A stretch of DNA of 64,000 bases from Vibrio metschnikovii CIP 69.14 (lineage in GTDB: Bacteria; Pseudomonadota; Gammaproteobacteria; Enterobacterales; Vibrionaceae): the NCBI RefSeq assembly GCF_000176155.1, contig NZ_ACZO01000006.1, positions 372,001 through 436,000 of the forward strand. The letters run 5' to 3'. A program made the translations under genes and the position numbers. Below the pieces are notes generated by a model. That model was not told where the DNA came from and ran no database searches. It was given only the letters and a program-made list of their open reading frames with translations. How positions within the stretch are numbered: the stretch's first letter is position 1; each line of letters begins with the position of its first letter. Of this stretch, positions 19,943-30,684 are shown in pieces.

Positions 19943-20401
19943 TTACCCACAGCATTGCTTGAGTTTTTTACCGCTCCCACAGGGACATGGCTCATTACGT
20001 CCGACTTTATTGTGCTTTGGAAAGATGCCGTCAATGTAGAACCACTGCTTCTTTTCCCTCACAAAACGTGATTGTTCTTCTAGGCAAAGCGTTTGCTGCT
20101 GATCAATAAAGAAGGCTTTAAAGTGTACAAAGCCTTCGTTGGGATTATTCCCCAACCACGTTCGTACGACGTCTAATCCTGTCCATTGGCTATTGATTGA
20201 ATCTGCGATGGCATCTCGCTGAAGCTCGGCGTCACAAGAGGGGTGATAAGTATTGATGACAAAATCGACTAAACCTAATACATGGGCACTATAGCGAGCT
20301 CGCATTAATTGCTCTGGAGTCTGTGCATTAGTAGGATCAGAATGAATCGGTTGGCAGCATTTGGCATATTCAACTTGGCGTTGACAATAGCAGATATCCA
20401 T
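19943..20401 (-). CDS. ychJ: YchJ family protein with SEC-C zinc motif
   Basis: 152 residues. The N-terminus has CYCQ...YAKCCQPIH and the C-terminus ends with the SEC-C motif [17 protein letters not shown], both hallmarks of YchJ (UPF0225). The SEC-C motif binds zinc and in SecA contacts SecB; YchJ itself has no established role. Full length compared with the family. Confidence 0.92.
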   Translation of the reverse strand: MDICYCQRQVEYAKCCQPIHSDPTNAQTPEQLMRARYSAHVLGLVDFVINTYHPSCDAELQRDAIADSINSQWTGLDVVRTWLGNNPNEGFVHFKAFFIDQQQTLCLEEQSRFVREKKQWFYIDGIFPKHNKVGRNEPCPCGSGKKLKQCCG

Positions 20402-20460
20402 AAAATAAAACCATCATAGAAAAATAATCAACGAAGTTTAAGGATAATGGAGATAGCTGT

Positions 20461-21672
20461 CTACTGATGGCTATTGAACAAATCTGCAGTCCAATGAACG
20501 GCTTGATGATAACAATCACTGATGGTTTGTTCAGGTAATGAGAGCTGGTGAGCAAGGTCGTTCACGGTTTGCCATTCGGCTTGTTCATACGCTTTAATCA
20601 GTTGCAATACCTTACCTAACTGACCTGACCCTGAAACAATCGCGTCTTTGACTTGCTGTTCAATCGGCATCTCTTCAATAATATCTGCCAAGGGTTGATC
20701 GAGTAAGCCATCAATCAGTGAAAACATTCCTGTTAGGAAAGCATTACCTGATTGGTCGGCATTGGCAATATTGAGAGACAATAATTCACAATAACGAGCT
20801 CGCTGAATGGATAAACCATACAGTGCATCAGGCTTATCTTTATGAGTGGAGGCAATCGCGACTAAAGAGACAAAGCGACGTAATCTTGTCTCACCCAGAT
20901 AAACTAGGGCTTGTTTAAAGGAGCGTATTTTTGAGCTCACCATGACCGAAGAATTGACAAAGGTCAGCAATTTATACGAGAGCGTCAAATCTTTACTGAT
21001 TAATCTTCCTAACTCTTGATAGTTAATCTCTTCCTTGGCAATTTCTTTGCATAGTTGCACGATGGTTAAAAATGCGGGTTCCAGTGCTTTTCGTTGAATT
21101 AACGCTGGCTGACTAAAGAAATAACCTTGGAAGTAACAAAACCCTGCTTGTTTTGCTAGCTCAAACTCTTGATAAGTTTCAACTTTCTCGGCTAAAAATT
21201 GAATATTATGTTTTTGATTTTTTTTAATAAATAGGCGTGCTTTTTCAATAGGAACAGTATGAATATCAAATTTTATAATCTGGACATGAGGTAAAAAAGC
21301 TGCCCACTCTTTACTGGGTACAAAATCATCGAGGGCAATAGTATAACCGAGCTTTTTGAGCTCAATGATCGCATTAAGCAGTTCCTCGGTGGGTGTACAG
21401 TTTTCCAGTACCTCGATAACTAAGTTACTGGAAGGAAATAGGGTTGGTACGAGGTTAATTAAGCTTTGATAAGGAAAATTAACAAATTCCCATAATTTCC
21501 CGGCACGATATTGTACTGACCAAAAGTGGTCTGATAACAATCGGCTGGTGGCAAGTTCAGCATCGATTTGTGGGAAGGTATTGTTAGGACCATCACGAAA
21601 CAGTAGTTCATAACCGACGGTGTTACGATCTCGATCTAAAATCGGTTGCCTAGCAATATAGGAATACTTCAA
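20461..21672 (-). CDS. EAL-HDOD hybrid signalling protein
   Basis: 403 residues. Residues about 1-190 form an EAL-like domain (ARQPILDRDRNTVGYELLFR, IALDDFVPS, LAEKVET, QGYFFSQP) and about 200-400 an HDOD domain (ISKDLTLSYKLLTFVNSS, LGETRLRRFVSLVAIA). The EAL signature is degenerate (ELL for EAL, DDF without the following glycine, EKVE for EGVE), so c-di-GMP hydrolysis is unlikely and a regulatory role is more probable. The start appears to be TTG at 21672, with AGGG 8 bases upstream. Confidence 0.88.
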   Translation of the reverse strand: MKYSYIARQPILDRDRNTVGYELLFRDGPNNTFPQIDAELATSRLLSDHFWSVQYRAGKLWEFVNFPYQSLINLVPTLFPSSNLVIEVLENCTPTEELLNAIIELKKLGYTIALDDFVPSKEWAAFLPHVQIIKFDIHTVPIEKARLFIKKNQKHNIQFLAEKVETYQEFELAKQAGFCYFQGYFFSQPALIQRKALEPAFLTIVQLCKEIAKEEINYQELGRLISKDLTLSYKLLTFVNSSVMVSSKIRSFKQALVYLGETRLRRFVSLVAIASTHKDKPDALYGLSIQRARYCELLSLNIANADQSGNAFLTGMFSLIDGLLDQPLADIIEEMPIEQQVKDAIVSGSGQLGKVLQLIKAYEQAEWQTVNDLAHQLSLPEQTISDCYHQAVHWTADLFNSHQ

Positions 21673-21794
21673 TAGCGTGCCCTTCTTTATTATCTATCCG
21701 TTGTCTATCGTCTTAACGTACCACCATTAATAGTAGTACGTCTGTTAAGCTAACCCAATGGATGCTCTTGAAAAGAGTCTTTGATTATTGAAAG

Positions 21795-22529
21795 CTAATC
21801 AACCCTTGTGATGAAAGGGAGCGTTTCTAAAGCGTAGCCTTGTGGAGAATAGCGCAGTACCGATCCTTGATGATGCCAATCGCCAAGAACGATCCGGATT
21901 TTTGTCCCTTCTTTATCGATATGATGAATGGCTGGTCGATGGGTATGACCATGGATCATCAGCGCCACTTGATGTTTGTTCATTACATTGACCACCTCGC
22001 TAGGGGTGACATCCATGATCTCCATAGCTTTATGAACTTTATCGCTGCGAATATCGGTTTGTACACGGCGAACAATACGTTTTTTTAAGCAATAAGGGAG
22101 TCGGTTAAATACCCATTGTAGCCAAGGTTGATGGACTTTTTCACGGTAGGCTAAATAACGAACATCTTCGGTGCATAGGGTATCACCATGTAATACCACC
22201 GCGGATGTGCCGTACAAGTTGATCCGTGCCTCTTGCTCAAGTAAGGTCACGCCAGTGTCTTTAGCAAAACGTTTACCCACTAAAAAGTCGCGATTACCAT
22301 GGATGAAGTAACACGGTACACCAGCAGACGTCAGTTGTTGAAACTCTTGTTTAATTTGCTGACTAAAAGGGGTGGGATCATCATCTCCGATCCAAAAGTC
22401 GAATAAATCCCCCAATACGTAGAGAGCATCGGCTTGTATGGCGTCCTTGCGCATAAACTGAATGAAACAATCCGTAATATCGGGGCGCGAAGGGGTCAGA
22501 TGAAGATCTGAGATAAACAGTGTGTGCAT
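21795..22529 (-). CDS. lpxH: UDP-2,3-diacylglucosamine hydrolase
   Basis: Cleaves UDP-2,3-diacylglucosamine to lipid X in lipid A synthesis at the inner membrane. Metallophosphoesterase motifs are clear: FISDLHL near the start, YVLGDLFDFWIGDD, HGNRDFLVG and IHGHTHRP. I take the ATG at 22529 (MHTLFISDLHL, 244 residues), matching the E. coli protein. The in-frame ATG at 22565 would translate through a GC-rich hairpin. It follows ppiB closely on the same strand. Confidence 0.94.
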   Translation of the reverse strand: MHTLFISDLHLTPSRPDITDCFIQFMRKDAIQADALYVLGDLFDFWIGDDDPTPFSQQIKQEFQQLTSAGVPCYFIHGNRDFLVGKRFAKDTGVTLLEQEARINLYGTSAVVLHGDTLCTEDVRYLAYREKVHQPWLQWVFNRLPYCLKKRIVRRVQTDIRSDKVHKAMEIMDVTPSEVVNVMNKHQVALMIHGHTHRPAIHHIDKEGTKIRIVLGDWHHQGSVLRYSPQGYALETLPFITRVD

Positions 22530-22538
22530 AAGGCCGTT

Positions 22539-22561
22539 AATGGAGCGCAGCCGCGCTCCAT
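22539..22561 (-). other. GC-rich hairpin between ppiB and lpxH
   Basis: GGAGCGC and GCGCTCC arms around a 4-base loop lie immediately after the ppiB stop and just before the lpxH start. No U-run follows. It may modulate lpxH translation or read-through. Confidence 0.5.
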
Positions 22562-22568
22562 CCATTGA

Positions 22569-23063
22569 TTATTCTGCGATAGTGGTATGAGTAATCACTA
22601 CTTCATCCAGTGGGACGTCTTGATGCATGCCATAAGAACCGGTACTAACGGTTTTGATCTTATTAACAATATCCATACCTTCAATCACTTCACCAAAGAC
22701 GCAGTATCCCCAGCCGTCACGACTTTCAGATTTAAAATCAAGGAAAGTGTTGTCATTGACGTTGATAAAGAATTGCGAGCTGGCTGAATGTGGATCCATG
22801 GTACGTGCCATTGCCAGTGTGCCTGTTTTATTGCTTAACCCATTGTTTGCTTCATTACGGATTGGCGCACGAGTGGCTTTTTCTCGTAGACCAGAAGTCA
22901 TACCACCACCTTGGATCATAAAGCCATCAATCACACGATGAAAAAGCGTGTTATCGTAAAAACCATCACGACAGTATTGCAAAAAGTTAGCACTGGTTTC
23001 AGGGGCTTTCTCGGTATTCAGTTGAATTTTTACGTCACCAAAATTGGTATGTAGGGTGATCAT
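22569..23063 (-). CDS. ppiB: Cytoplasmic peptidyl-prolyl cis-trans isomerase B (cyclophilin)
   Basis: 164 residues from the ATG at 23063, which has an AAAGGT site. Cyclophilin motifs are present: [27 protein letters not shown] and [15 protein letters not shown]. It catalyses proline isomerisation during protein folding. It sits divergently from cysS, the same arrangement as in E. coli, with lpxH downstream. Confidence 0.95.
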   Translation of the reverse strand: MITLHTNFGDVKIQLNTEKAPETSANFLQYCRDGFYDNTLFHRVIDGFMIQGGGMTSGLREKATRAPIRNEANNGLSNKTGTLAMARTMDPHSASSQFFINVNDNTFLDFKSESRDGWGYCVFGEVIEGMDIVNKIKTVSTGSYGMHQDVPLDEVVITHTTIAE

Positions 23064-23209
23064 AGCTATTACCTTTACTTGTTTTGTATGAATGACTGAT
23101 TTTAGCCTAACTTTTTGCGCATTCAAAACACCAAATGGATGACCTAGTGATAATAGAGTTGTTATACTCGTTCATCATTTTAGTAATTAACGGTAAGTAG
23201 ATAGAGATC

Positions 23210-24592
23210 ATGCTGAAGATTTATAACTCACTCACAAGACAGAAAGAGGAATTCAAACCCATTACAGCCGGAAAAGTTGGCATGTATGTCTGTGGAGTCA
23301 CCATATACGATCTCTGTCATATTGGTCACGGTCGTACCTTTGTCTCTTTTGATGTGGTATCACGCTACTTACGCTATTTGGGTTATGATTTGACTTTCGT
23401 GCGCAACATTACTGATATTGATGACAAAATCATTAAACGTGCCTCTGAGAATCAAGAATCTTGTGACTCGTTGACGGAACGACTTATTCAAGAGATGTAC
23501 ACCGATTTTGATGCGCTCAATATATTGCGTCCTGATGTAGAACCACGTGCCACGGCTTATATTGAAGAAATCATTGCTTTGGTAGAACGGCTAATTGATC
23601 GCGGTTTTGCTTATGTTGCAGACAATGGCGATGTTATGTTTGAAGTCAGCAAATTTAAAGAGTATGGCCGACTCTCCAAGCAAGATTTAACCCAACTGCA
23701 GGCCGGTGCTCGCGTTGATATTGAGACTGCAAAACGTAGCCCACTCGATTTTGTATTATGGAAGATGTCTAAGCCGGGTGAACCCACGTGGCAATCCCCA
23801 TGGGGGCCTGGACGTCCTGGTTGGCATATTGAGTGTTCAGCGATGAATTCTTCTATCTTGGGTAATCACTTTGATATCCATGGTGGTGGCTCGGATCTAC
23901 AGTTTCCTCATCATGAAAATGAAATTGCCCAATCTTGCTGCGCTCATGATACCCAGTATGTGAATACTTGGATGCACAGTGGCATGGTGATGGTAGACAG
24001 AGAAAAAATGTCAAAATCGCTGGGTAATTTCTTTACCATTCGTGATGTGTTGCAACATTATGATCCAGAAACCGTACGTTATTTCTTAATGTCTGGGCAT
24101 TATCGTAGCCAATTAAATTACAGTGAAGAAAACCTCACTCAAGCTCGAGCGTCTTTAGAGCGTCTCTATACTGCCTTGCGTGGTTTGGATATGACGGTCG
24201 CAGCGGCTGGTGGTGAAGAGTATGTCAGCCGCTTTACCAGCGCGATGAATGATGATTTTAATACCCCAGAGGCCTACTCGGTCTTATTTGATATGGCACG
24301 TGAAGTTAACCGACTTAAAACAGAAGATATGCTTCAGGCGAGTGCTTTAGGGGCATTAATGCGCGAGTTAGCGGATGTGATTGGTATTCTATACCAAGAG
24401 CCAGAACGCTTTTTGCAAAGTTCGGTTGCAAATGATGACCAAGCCGAGGAAATCGAAGCGTTGATCAAACTGCGTAATGACTCACGCGCGAATAAAGATT
24501 GGGCTAATGCGGATCTTGCTCGTCACAAGCTGACAGAGATGGGCATTATTTTAGAGGATGGTCCGAACGGAACCACTTGGCGACGCAAATAA
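23210..24592 (+). CDS. cysS: Cysteine--tRNA ligase
   Basis: 460 residues, family length. Class I signatures: HIGH (residues 37-40) and [12 protein letters not shown]. Zinc ligands include C28 ([10 protein letters not shown]), C-containing WHIECSAM and the HHENE segment. It charges tRNA-Cys in the cytoplasm. Monocistronic, with a terminator 20 bases downstream. Confidence 0.98.
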   Translation: MLKIYNSLTRQKEEFKPITAGKVGMYVCGVTIYDLCHIGHGRTFVSFDVVSRYLRYLGYDLTFVRNITDIDDKIIKRASENQESCDSLTERLIQEMYTDFDALNILRPDVEPRATAYIEEIIALVERLIDRGFAYVADNGDVMFEVSKFKEYGRLSKQDLTQLQAGARVDIETAKRSPLDFVLWKMSKPGEPTWQSPWGPGRPGWHIECSAMNSSILGNHFDIHGGGSDLQFPHHENEIAQSCCAHDTQYVNTWMHSGMVMVDREKMSKSLGNFFTIRDVLQHYDPETVRYFLMSGHYRSQLNYSEENLTQARASLERLYTALRGLDMTVAAAGGEEYVSRFTSAMNDDFNTPEAYSVLFDMAREVNRLKTEDMLQASALGALMRELADVIGILYQEPERFLQSSVANDDQAEEIEALIKLRNDSRANKDWANADLARHKLTEMGIILEDGPNGTTWRRK

Positions 24593-24610
24593 GCGAACCA
24601 TGTCTACGAC

Positions 24611-24641
24611 ACAGCGGGTTTATGGCCCGCTGTATTCTTTT
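24611..24641 (+). terminator. Terminator of cysS
   Basis: ACAGCGGG (24611-24618) and CCCGCTGT (24626-24633) form a strong 8-bp stem followed by ATTCTTTT. Confidence 0.82.
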
Positions 24642-24789
24642 CTGCTGAGTATTATCTTTTTATCTAACGTGGCGAGTGATGAATGACACTTTATGCCTTG
24701 TCCACGATATTTTTAGCTATGTTAATGGTTTATCTTCACGGACTAGTGATAATCACACGTTGTTTAAGTCGTTCAACTAGGAATAAAAC

Positions 24790-25311
24790 ATGTCAATAAT
24801 TCTGGGCATCGATCCCGGATCACGCATTACTGGTTATGGCGTTATTCGTCAACAAGGCCGTCAGCTTATTTATCTTGGTAGTGGTTGTATTCGTACCTCA
24901 GAGCAGGAGTTTCCTTTACGACTCAAACAAATTTACGCTGGAGTGAGTGAAATCATCACTCAATTTCAGCCAGATGCTTTTGCTATTGAACAAGTATTTA
25001 TGGCGAAAAATGCCGATTCAGCGTTAAAACTGGGTCAAGCTCGTGGTAGTGCCATTGTCGCCGCCGTGAATGCTGATTTACCCGTTTATGAATACGCGGC
25101 GCGCTTGATTAAACAAGCGGTAGTTGGGACAGGGGGGGCGGATAAAACTCAGGTCCAGCATATGGTGCAACAAATGTTAAAATTACCAGCAAAGCCTCAA
25201 GCGGATGCCGCGGATGCGTTAGGGGTTGCTATCTGCCATGCCAACACCAATAAAACGTTATTGGCTTTAGCTGGTAAAGCCACCCATGCTCGGCGTGGAC
25301 GTTATCGCTGA
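24790..25311 (+). CDS. ruvC: Crossover junction endodeoxyribonuclease RuvC
   Basis: 173 residues. It resolves Holliday junctions by paired nicks. Catalytic acidic residues are visible in [13 protein letters not shown] (D7), FAIEQVF (Glu near 68) and the C-terminal [13 protein letters not shown] (two Asp near 140). An AGGA site precedes the ATG. First of a ruvC-ruvA-ruvB group on the + strand; the 75-bp gap to ruvA holds no obvious terminator. Confidence 0.97.
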   Translation: MSIILGIDPGSRITGYGVIRQQGRQLIYLGSGCIRTSEQEFPLRLKQIYAGVSEIITQFQPDAFAIEQVFMAKNADSALKLGQARGSAIVAAVNADLPVYEYAARLIKQAVVGTGGADKTQVQHMVQQMLKLPAKPQADAADALGVAICHANTNKTLLALAGKATHARRGRYR

Positions 25312-25386
25312 GTTTAACTGGCTATCCATCCAGTTATTTATTATTATCTAACTCATTCTCTCCTAGTTATCAGCAAGGAAATTCCA

Positions 25387-26004
25387 GTGATTGGACGTCT
25401 GCGTGGCCTATTAATAGAAAAACAACCTCCGCAAATCGTGATTGAAGTCAATGGCGTTGGTTATGAAGTACAAATGCCGATGAGTTGTTTTTATGAACTG
25501 CCGAACATTAATGAAGAAGCGATCATCTACACGCATTTTGTGGTCCGCGAAGATGCCCAACTTTTGTATGGTTTTAATACGGTGAGCGAGCGGGCTTTAT
25601 TTCGAGAAGTGATCAAAGCCAATGGGGTTGGTCCGAAGATGGGACTGGGGATTTTATCCGGTATGACGGCAAGCCAGTTTGTGGCTTGCGTTGAACGTGA
25701 GGATATCTCAACCTTGATTAAACTGCCTGGAGTAGGTAAAAAAACCGCCGAACGATTATTAGTTGAGATGAAAGACCGTCTTAAAGGCTGGGGAAGCGGC
25801 GACTTATTTACCCCAGCGACGGATGCTGCACCATTAGATCATTCCCCTGTAACTGCAGAGCAAAATGCTCAAGAAGAGGCGATCAGTGCCTTACTTTCTT
25901 TAGGTTATAAACCCGTCCAAGCCTCTAAAGTGGTTTCTCAAATGGCAAAACCGGGAATGACCAGTGAGCAATTAATTAGAGAAGCATTAAAATCAATGGT
26001 CTGA
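25387..26004 (+). CDS. ruvA: Holliday junction branch migration protein RuvA
   Basis: 205 residues, GTG start with an AAGGA site. The OB-fold start [11 protein letters not shown], paired helix-hairpin-helix motifs ([19 protein letters not shown] and [19 protein letters not shown]) and the C-terminal domain [16 protein letters not shown] are complete. It binds the junction and loads RuvB hexamers. Confidence 0.97.
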   Translation: MIGRLRGLLIEKQPPQIVIEVNGVGYEVQMPMSCFYELPNINEEAIIYTHFVVREDAQLLYGFNTVSERALFREVIKANGVGPKMGLGILSGMTASQFVACVEREDISTLIKLPGVGKKTAERLLVEMKDRLKGWGSGDLFTPATDAAPLDHSPVTAEQNAQEEAISALLSLGYKPVQASKVVSQMAKPGMTSEQLIREALKSMV

Positions 26005-26115
26005 TGATGATAGGTTTATTGTCTGCTTGGCTGCAGCGTCTCACTTACCACCTTAAACTATGCTAATTAATACTGACTCTGTCGCCCTTATCATTACACC
26101 ATGGGAATCTCTGTT

Positions 26116-27121
26116 ATGATCGAAGCCGATCGCCTTATTGCCCCAATCAGTCCTGCTTTTAAAGAGGAAGAAGTGATAGATCGGGCTATTCGACCGAAAA
26201 AACTTGCCGACTATCAAGGACAAGATCATGTTCGTGATCAAATGGAAATTTTTATCCAAGCGGCACAAAAACGCAGTGAACCTCTCGATCACTTATTAAT
26301 TTTTGGTCCTCCTGGACTGGGTAAAACTACGTTAGCTAATATTGTCGCTAACGAAATGGACGTGAATATTCGTACTACCTCAGGTCCAGTATTGGAAAAA
26401 GCCGGTGATCTTGCCGCGTTGCTGACCAATTTGGATGAAAATGATGTCCTATTTATTGATGAAATTCATCGTCTGAGTCCAATGATCGAAGAAGTACTCT
26501 ATCCTGCCATGGAAGATTACCAATTAGATATTATGATCGGTGAAGGTCCTGCTGCTCGGTCAATTAAAATCGATTTGCCGCCTTTTACCCTGATTGGAGC
26601 TACCACCCGCGCTGGATCGCTCACTTCACCATTACGCGACCGCTTTGGTATTGTCCAACGTCTAGAATATTACAATGTCGCTGATTTACAGAATATTGTG
26701 CAGCGCAGCGCGCAATGCCTTGGACTATCAATGGATGCGGATGGGGCATTAGAGGTCGCGCGCCGCGCGCGAGGTACACCACGGATTGCTAACCGCTTAT
26801 TGCGCCGAGTGCGAGATTATGCAGAAGTGAAAGGAAATGGACATATCTGTCTGGATACGGCGGGTAAAGCGCTCGATATGCTTGATGTCGATCATCTCGG
26901 TTTTGATTATATGGACAGAAAGCTACTGTTGGCGATCATGGAAAAATTCTCTGGTGGTCCCGTTGGGCTTGATAACTTGGCCGCGGCGATTGGCGAAGAG
27001 AAAGATACCATTGAGGATGTATTAGAACCTTTCCCTTATTCAGCAAGGTTATTTGCAGCGTACCCCTCGTGGACGTATTGCAACCGATCGAGCTTATCTG
27101 CATTTTGGAATAGAAAAGTAG
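26116..27121 (+). pseudogene. ruvB: Holliday junction helicase RuvB with a 3'-terminal frameshift
   Basis: The ATG at 26116 ([14 protein letters not shown] site upstream) opens a standard AAA+ RuvB: Walker [11 protein letters not shown], Walker [10 protein letters not shown], sensor region [18 protein letters not shown]. At about 27031-27034 (TTTCCC) one extra base shifts the frame, so the reading frame continues to 27183 with an unrelated tail. Removing one C restores [28 protein letters not shown] and a TAG at 27121, giving 334 residues, normal for the family. The shift alters the last 26 residues, part of the DNA-binding winged helix. It may be a sequencing error, since ruvB is rarely lost. 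Confidence 0.9.
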
Positions 27122-27548
27122 TCTCTGATTTCAATTCGATACGCTATTTCATCATCAATCGAGGTAAAGCTTCGCTTTTCTGATCAATAAACTCAATACT
27201 GTCGAACGCTTCAACTATCGGCAGTATTGAGGTTACCTTATCTGCAAAATATCTCCTGTGATTCCTTTATGACCATGTCATACGTGCTCTGTATGATTTA
27301 TGTGTGTTTATGTCAGAGCCTAGCTGGCTATTGAGTGGCGACATGAACCGACGTGAGGAGAGTGCTTAATACTCCACGATAGAAAAAGCGGAATAAGCTC
27401 AAAATATTTTTATTTCGGTCACATTTTTACACATTACTTAAAATGACGAAAAATAGACTAATTGAGTTTATTGTTAACTGATTGTGTTTAATATCCGTAT
27501 CCACTCTGCTTTTTTTTACCTTATTAAAACACCCAATCTGACCTTTTC

Positions 27549-27562
27549 TTGATTTGTATCAT
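27549..27562. promoter_or_regulatory. Upstream FNR box of the cyd operon
   Basis: TTGATTTGTATCAT matches TTGAT-N4-ATCAA at 9 of 10 specified bases. Its centre is exactly 50 bp upstream of a second, perfect FNR box, about 270 bp before cydA. Confidence 0.6.
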
Positions 27563-27598
27563 TTTGTTGTTTTTTTGCGCATTGATGTATCACGGAAA

Positions 27599-27612
27599 TT
27601 GATTTAAATCAA
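27599..27612. promoter_or_regulatory. Perfect FNR box of the cyd operon
   Basis: TTGATTTAAATCAA is a perfect TTGAT-N4-ATCAA palindrome, 214 bp before the cydA start. Oxygen-responsive control of cydAB by FNR and ArcA is established in E. coli. The remaining 27184-27825 region is A+T-rich with several GTTAA-type motifs that could be ArcA sites, but I cannot align them confidently. Confidence 0.75.
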
Positions 27613-27825
27613 AGCGCTTTCCCAAACAAACCCTTTGAAACTCAGGGTCTTTGGCAGTAGTATTAGTCGCAGCTATATTAGCTAGAGCTTAACGATTTAC
27701 TAACCACAACGGCACATAATTGCAACAATTCATTACAAGAAATTAAGCGGTGATCTTACGTTTAATTCACGTATACGTTGGGCGTTATGTCATAAGTGTC
27801 ATTCAGCCGACACAAAGGAGTTACC

Positions 27826-29412
27826 ATGATTGATGTAGTGGAGCTATCGCGGTTGCAGTTTGCACTGACAGCGATGTATCACTTCTTATTCGTTCCATTG
27901 ACTTTGGGCATGGCGTTTTTACTCGCCATTATGGAGTCACTTTATGTAATGACCGATAAGCAAATCTATAAGGACATGACAAAGTTCTGGGGTAAGCTTT
28001 TCGGGATTAACTTTGCACTGGGTGTGGCGACTGGCTTGACCATGGAGTTCCAGTTCGGAACTAACTGGTCTTACTATTCCCACTACGTCGGCGATATTTT
28101 TGGTGCGCCGCTCGCCATTGAAGCGCTGGTCGCTTTCTTTTTAGAATCAACCTTTGTCGGTTTGTTCTTCTTTGGATGGGATAGGCTTTCTAAACGCCAA
28201 CACCTTACCGTAACTTGGCTGGTTGCTTTAGGCTCTAGTTTCTCTGCCTTGTGGATTCTTGTTGCTAACGGTTGGATGCAAAACCCTGTAGGTGCTGAGT
28301 TCAATTTTGAAACCACGCGTATGGAGATGGTTAGCTTTGCTGATGTGGTACTCAACCCGGTCGCACAAGTTAAATTTGTTCATACAGTGGCTGCTGGCTA
28401 CACCACCGGGGCGATGTTTATTCTTGGTATCAGCGCTTACTACCTACTGAAGGGACGTGATGTTGCGTTCGCTCGTCGCTCATTTGCTATCGCTGCCTCT
28501 TTTGGTATTGCCGCAGTCCTGTCTGTAATTGTACTTGGTGATGAATCAGGTTATGAGCTGGGTGATGTACAAAAGGTAAAACTAGCGGCTATCGAGTCTG
28601 AGTGGCACACTGAACCTGCTCCTGCTGCGTTTACCCTATTTGGTATTCCTAACCAAGAAACGATGCAAACGGATTATGCGGTCAAAATTCCTTATCTGAT
28701 GGGGATTATCGCGACTCGTTCATTAGATAAAGAAGTCACCGGTTTACGTGATCTACGTGAAGAGCATTTAGATCGTATCCGTAATGGTATGTATGCCTAC
28801 GACCTATTACAGCAACTTCGTGCCGGTGATAAATCGGCAGAGAACATGCTGGCCTTTAATGAGGTTAAGCAAGATCTCGGTTATGGCTTACTGCTAAAAC
28901 GATACACTGAGAATGTTGTTGATGCCACAGAGGCGCAAATCCAAGCCGCAGCAGACGATTCTATCCCTACGGTATGGCCGCTATTCTGGTCTTTCCGTAT
29001 CATGGTGGTCTGTGGCTTTATTATGTTGTTTGTGTTCGGCGCGGCGTTTGTTCAAACTTGTCGCCAAAAAATCGAGCAGAAAAAGTGGGTACTCAAAGCG
29101 GCACTATGGAGTATTCCATTACCATGGATTGCTGCTGAGGCGGGTTGGTTTGTCGCTGAATACGGTCGTCAGCCTTGGGCGGTCGGTGAAATACTTCCGG
29201 TTAACGTTGCGGCATCCGCATTGACGGCGGGACAAATTTGGACATCACTGATTGCGATCTTAGCGCTGTATACGTTATTCCTTATTGCTGAAGTGTATTT
29301 AATGCTGAAGTTCATTCGTAAAGGCCCAAGTAGCTTGAAAACTGGCCGCTACCATTTCGAACAAAATGGCAGCTCGTTGGAAGACAAAGTCAACCGTCAA
29401 GTCGAAGCCTAG
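27826..29412 (+). CDS. cydA: Cytochrome bd ubiquinol oxidase subunit I
   Basis: 528 residues from the ATG at 27826, which has an AGGAG site; the longer in-frame start at 27796 has none. H19 (in MYHFLFVPL, haem b595/d ligand region), the quinol-binding Q-loop and the GRQPW motif ([12 protein letters not shown]) identify CydA. With CydB and CydX it forms the high-affinity terminal oxidase in the inner membrane, used at low oxygen. Confidence 0.98.
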   Translation: MIDVVELSRLQFALTAMYHFLFVPLTLGMAFLLAIMESLYVMTDKQIYKDMTKFWGKLFGINFALGVATGLTMEFQFGTNWSYYSHYVGDIFGAPLAIEALVAFFLESTFVGLFFFGWDRLSKRQHLTVTWLVALGSSFSALWILVANGWMQNPVGAEFNFETTRMEMVSFADVVLNPVAQVKFVHTVAAGYTTGAMFILGISAYYLLKGRDVAFARRSFAIAASFGIAAVLSVIVLGDESGYELGDVQKVKLAAIESEWHTEPAPAAFTLFGIPNQETMQTDYAVKIPYLMGIIATRSLDKEVTGLRDLREEHLDRIRNGMYAYDLLQQLRAGDKSAENMLAFNEVKQDLGYGLLLKRYTENVVDATEAQIQAAADDSIPTVWPLFWSFRIMVVCGFIMLFVFGAAFVQTCRQKIEQKKWVLKAALWSIPLPWIAAEAGWFVAEYGRQPWAVGEILPVNVAASALTAGQIWTSLIAILALYTLFLIAEVYLMLKFIRKGPSSLKTGRYHFEQNGSSLEDKVNRQVEA

Positions 29413-29428
29413 GCAAGGAGAAAGCAAT

Positions 29429-30565
29429 ATGTTTGATTACGAGATCTTACGACTGATTTGGTGGGTACTGATTGGTGTCCTACTTATCGGTTTTGCCATC
29501 ACCGATGGCTTTGATATGGGGGTTGGAGCATTAGTCCCTATTTTGGGTAAAAACGACTCTGAGCGTCGAGTGATGATTAACTCGATTGCCCCTCACTGGG
29601 ATGGTAACCAGGTGTGGCTCATTACCGCTGGTGGTGCACTATTTGCCGCTTGGCCTTTGGTTTATGCCACATCATTCTCTGGATTTTATCTGGCGATGAT
29701 GGTCACTCTTGCTGCGCTTTGGTTACGCCCTCTGGGCTTAGACTATCGCTCTAAGATAGAAGATCCAAAATGGCGTAATACCTGGGACATTTGTATCTCG
29801 ATCAGTGGTTTTGTGCCACCAATCATTTTCGGTGTCGCGTTTGGTAACTTGTTACAGGGCGTTCCTTTCCAATTGAACGAACTGATGATGCCAAGTTATC
29901 ACGGTTCATTCTTTGGTTTGCTCAATCCTTTTGCTTTAGTGTGCGGATTAGTTAGCTTGTTTATGATCTTGATGCAAGGTGCCACGTGGTTACAAATGAA
30001 AACCACCAGCGATTTGCATACTCGTGCACGCAATACCGCACAATTAGCCGGTTTGTTAACCTTTGTCTTGTTTGTGTTGGGTGGTTTTTGGATTCAACAT
30101 ATTGATGGTTATGTGATTGTCAGTGCAATTGATACTTCGGCTGCCTCTAATCCGCTAAATAAAGAAGTAATTCGTGAAGCGGGTGCTTGGATGCATAATT
30201 TCCAACAGTATCCTATCTTGTGGTTGGCTCCTGCGCTTGGGGTGGTTATGCCGCTACTGGCTGTTTTAGCGTCACGTTTTGAAAAATGCGCTTTGGCGTT
30301 TTTAGTATCAAGTCTTGGTAATGCTGGGATCATCTTAACCGCTGGTTTTGCGATGTTCCCATTTGTCATGCCTTCAGACTTAGTACCAAGTCATAGCCTA
30401 ACCATGTGGGATGCAACATCGAGTGAGTTAACTCTGAACTTAATGACTGGGGTAGCTTTTGTTATGGTCCCTATTATCTTGAGTTACACGGTATGGTCTT
30501 ACTATAAAATGTTCGGTCGCTTGGATAACAAGTACATCGAAGATAACAACAACTCACTTTACTAA
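29429..30565 (+). CDS. cydB: Cytochrome bd ubiquinol oxidase subunit II
   Basis: 378 residues from the ATG at 29429 (MFDYEILRLIWW), 16 bp after the cydA stop with an AAGGAG site. Family features: the ITDGFDMGVGALVP segment and APHWDGNQVWLITAGGALFAAWP. About eight membrane segments. An upstream in-frame extension overlaps cydA and is not used. Confidence 0.98.
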   Translation: MFDYEILRLIWWVLIGVLLIGFAITDGFDMGVGALVPILGKNDSERRVMINSIAPHWDGNQVWLITAGGALFAAWPLVYATSFSGFYLAMMVTLAALWLRPLGLDYRSKIEDPKWRNTWDICISISGFVPPIIFGVAFGNLLQGVPFQLNELMMPSYHGSFFGLLNPFALVCGLVSLFMILMQGATWLQMKTTSDLHTRARNTAQLAGLLTFVLFVLGGFWIQHIDGYVIVSAIDTSAASNPLNKEVIREAGAWMHNFQQYPILWLAPALGVVMPLLAVLASRFEKCALAFLVSSLGNAGIILTAGFAMFPFVMPSDLVPSHSLTMWDATSSELTLNLMTGVAFVMVPIILSYTVWSYYKMFGRLDNKYIEDNNNSLY

Positions 30566-30576
30566 GGAGCGAAACA

Positions 30577-30684
30577 ATGTGGTATTTTGCATGGATTCTT
30601 GGTGTATTGCTGGCTTGTGCGTTTGGCATCATCAATGCTCTTTGGTTAGAGCACTCTGAAATGATGGATAAAGACCGTGAGTGA
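30577..30684 (+). CDS. cydX: Cytochrome bd-I accessory subunit CydX (YbgT)
   Basis: A 35-residue gene. It begins MWYFAWILGVLLACAFGI and continues with LWLEHSE, nearly identical to E. coli CydX in the membrane helix. It stabilises the haems of CydAB. The ATG at 30577 has a TAAGGAGCG site 11 bp after cydB, and the end overlaps the GTG start of ybgE. Confidence 0.95.
   Translation: MWYFAWILGVLLACAFGIINALWLEHSEMMDKDRE

Noticed and set aside
24682..24797. 38-codon frame overlapping the ruvC start (begins MTLYALSTIFLAML)
   Set aside because: Hydrophobic but without a ribosome site; ruvC has its own AGGA site and good start, so chance is more likely.
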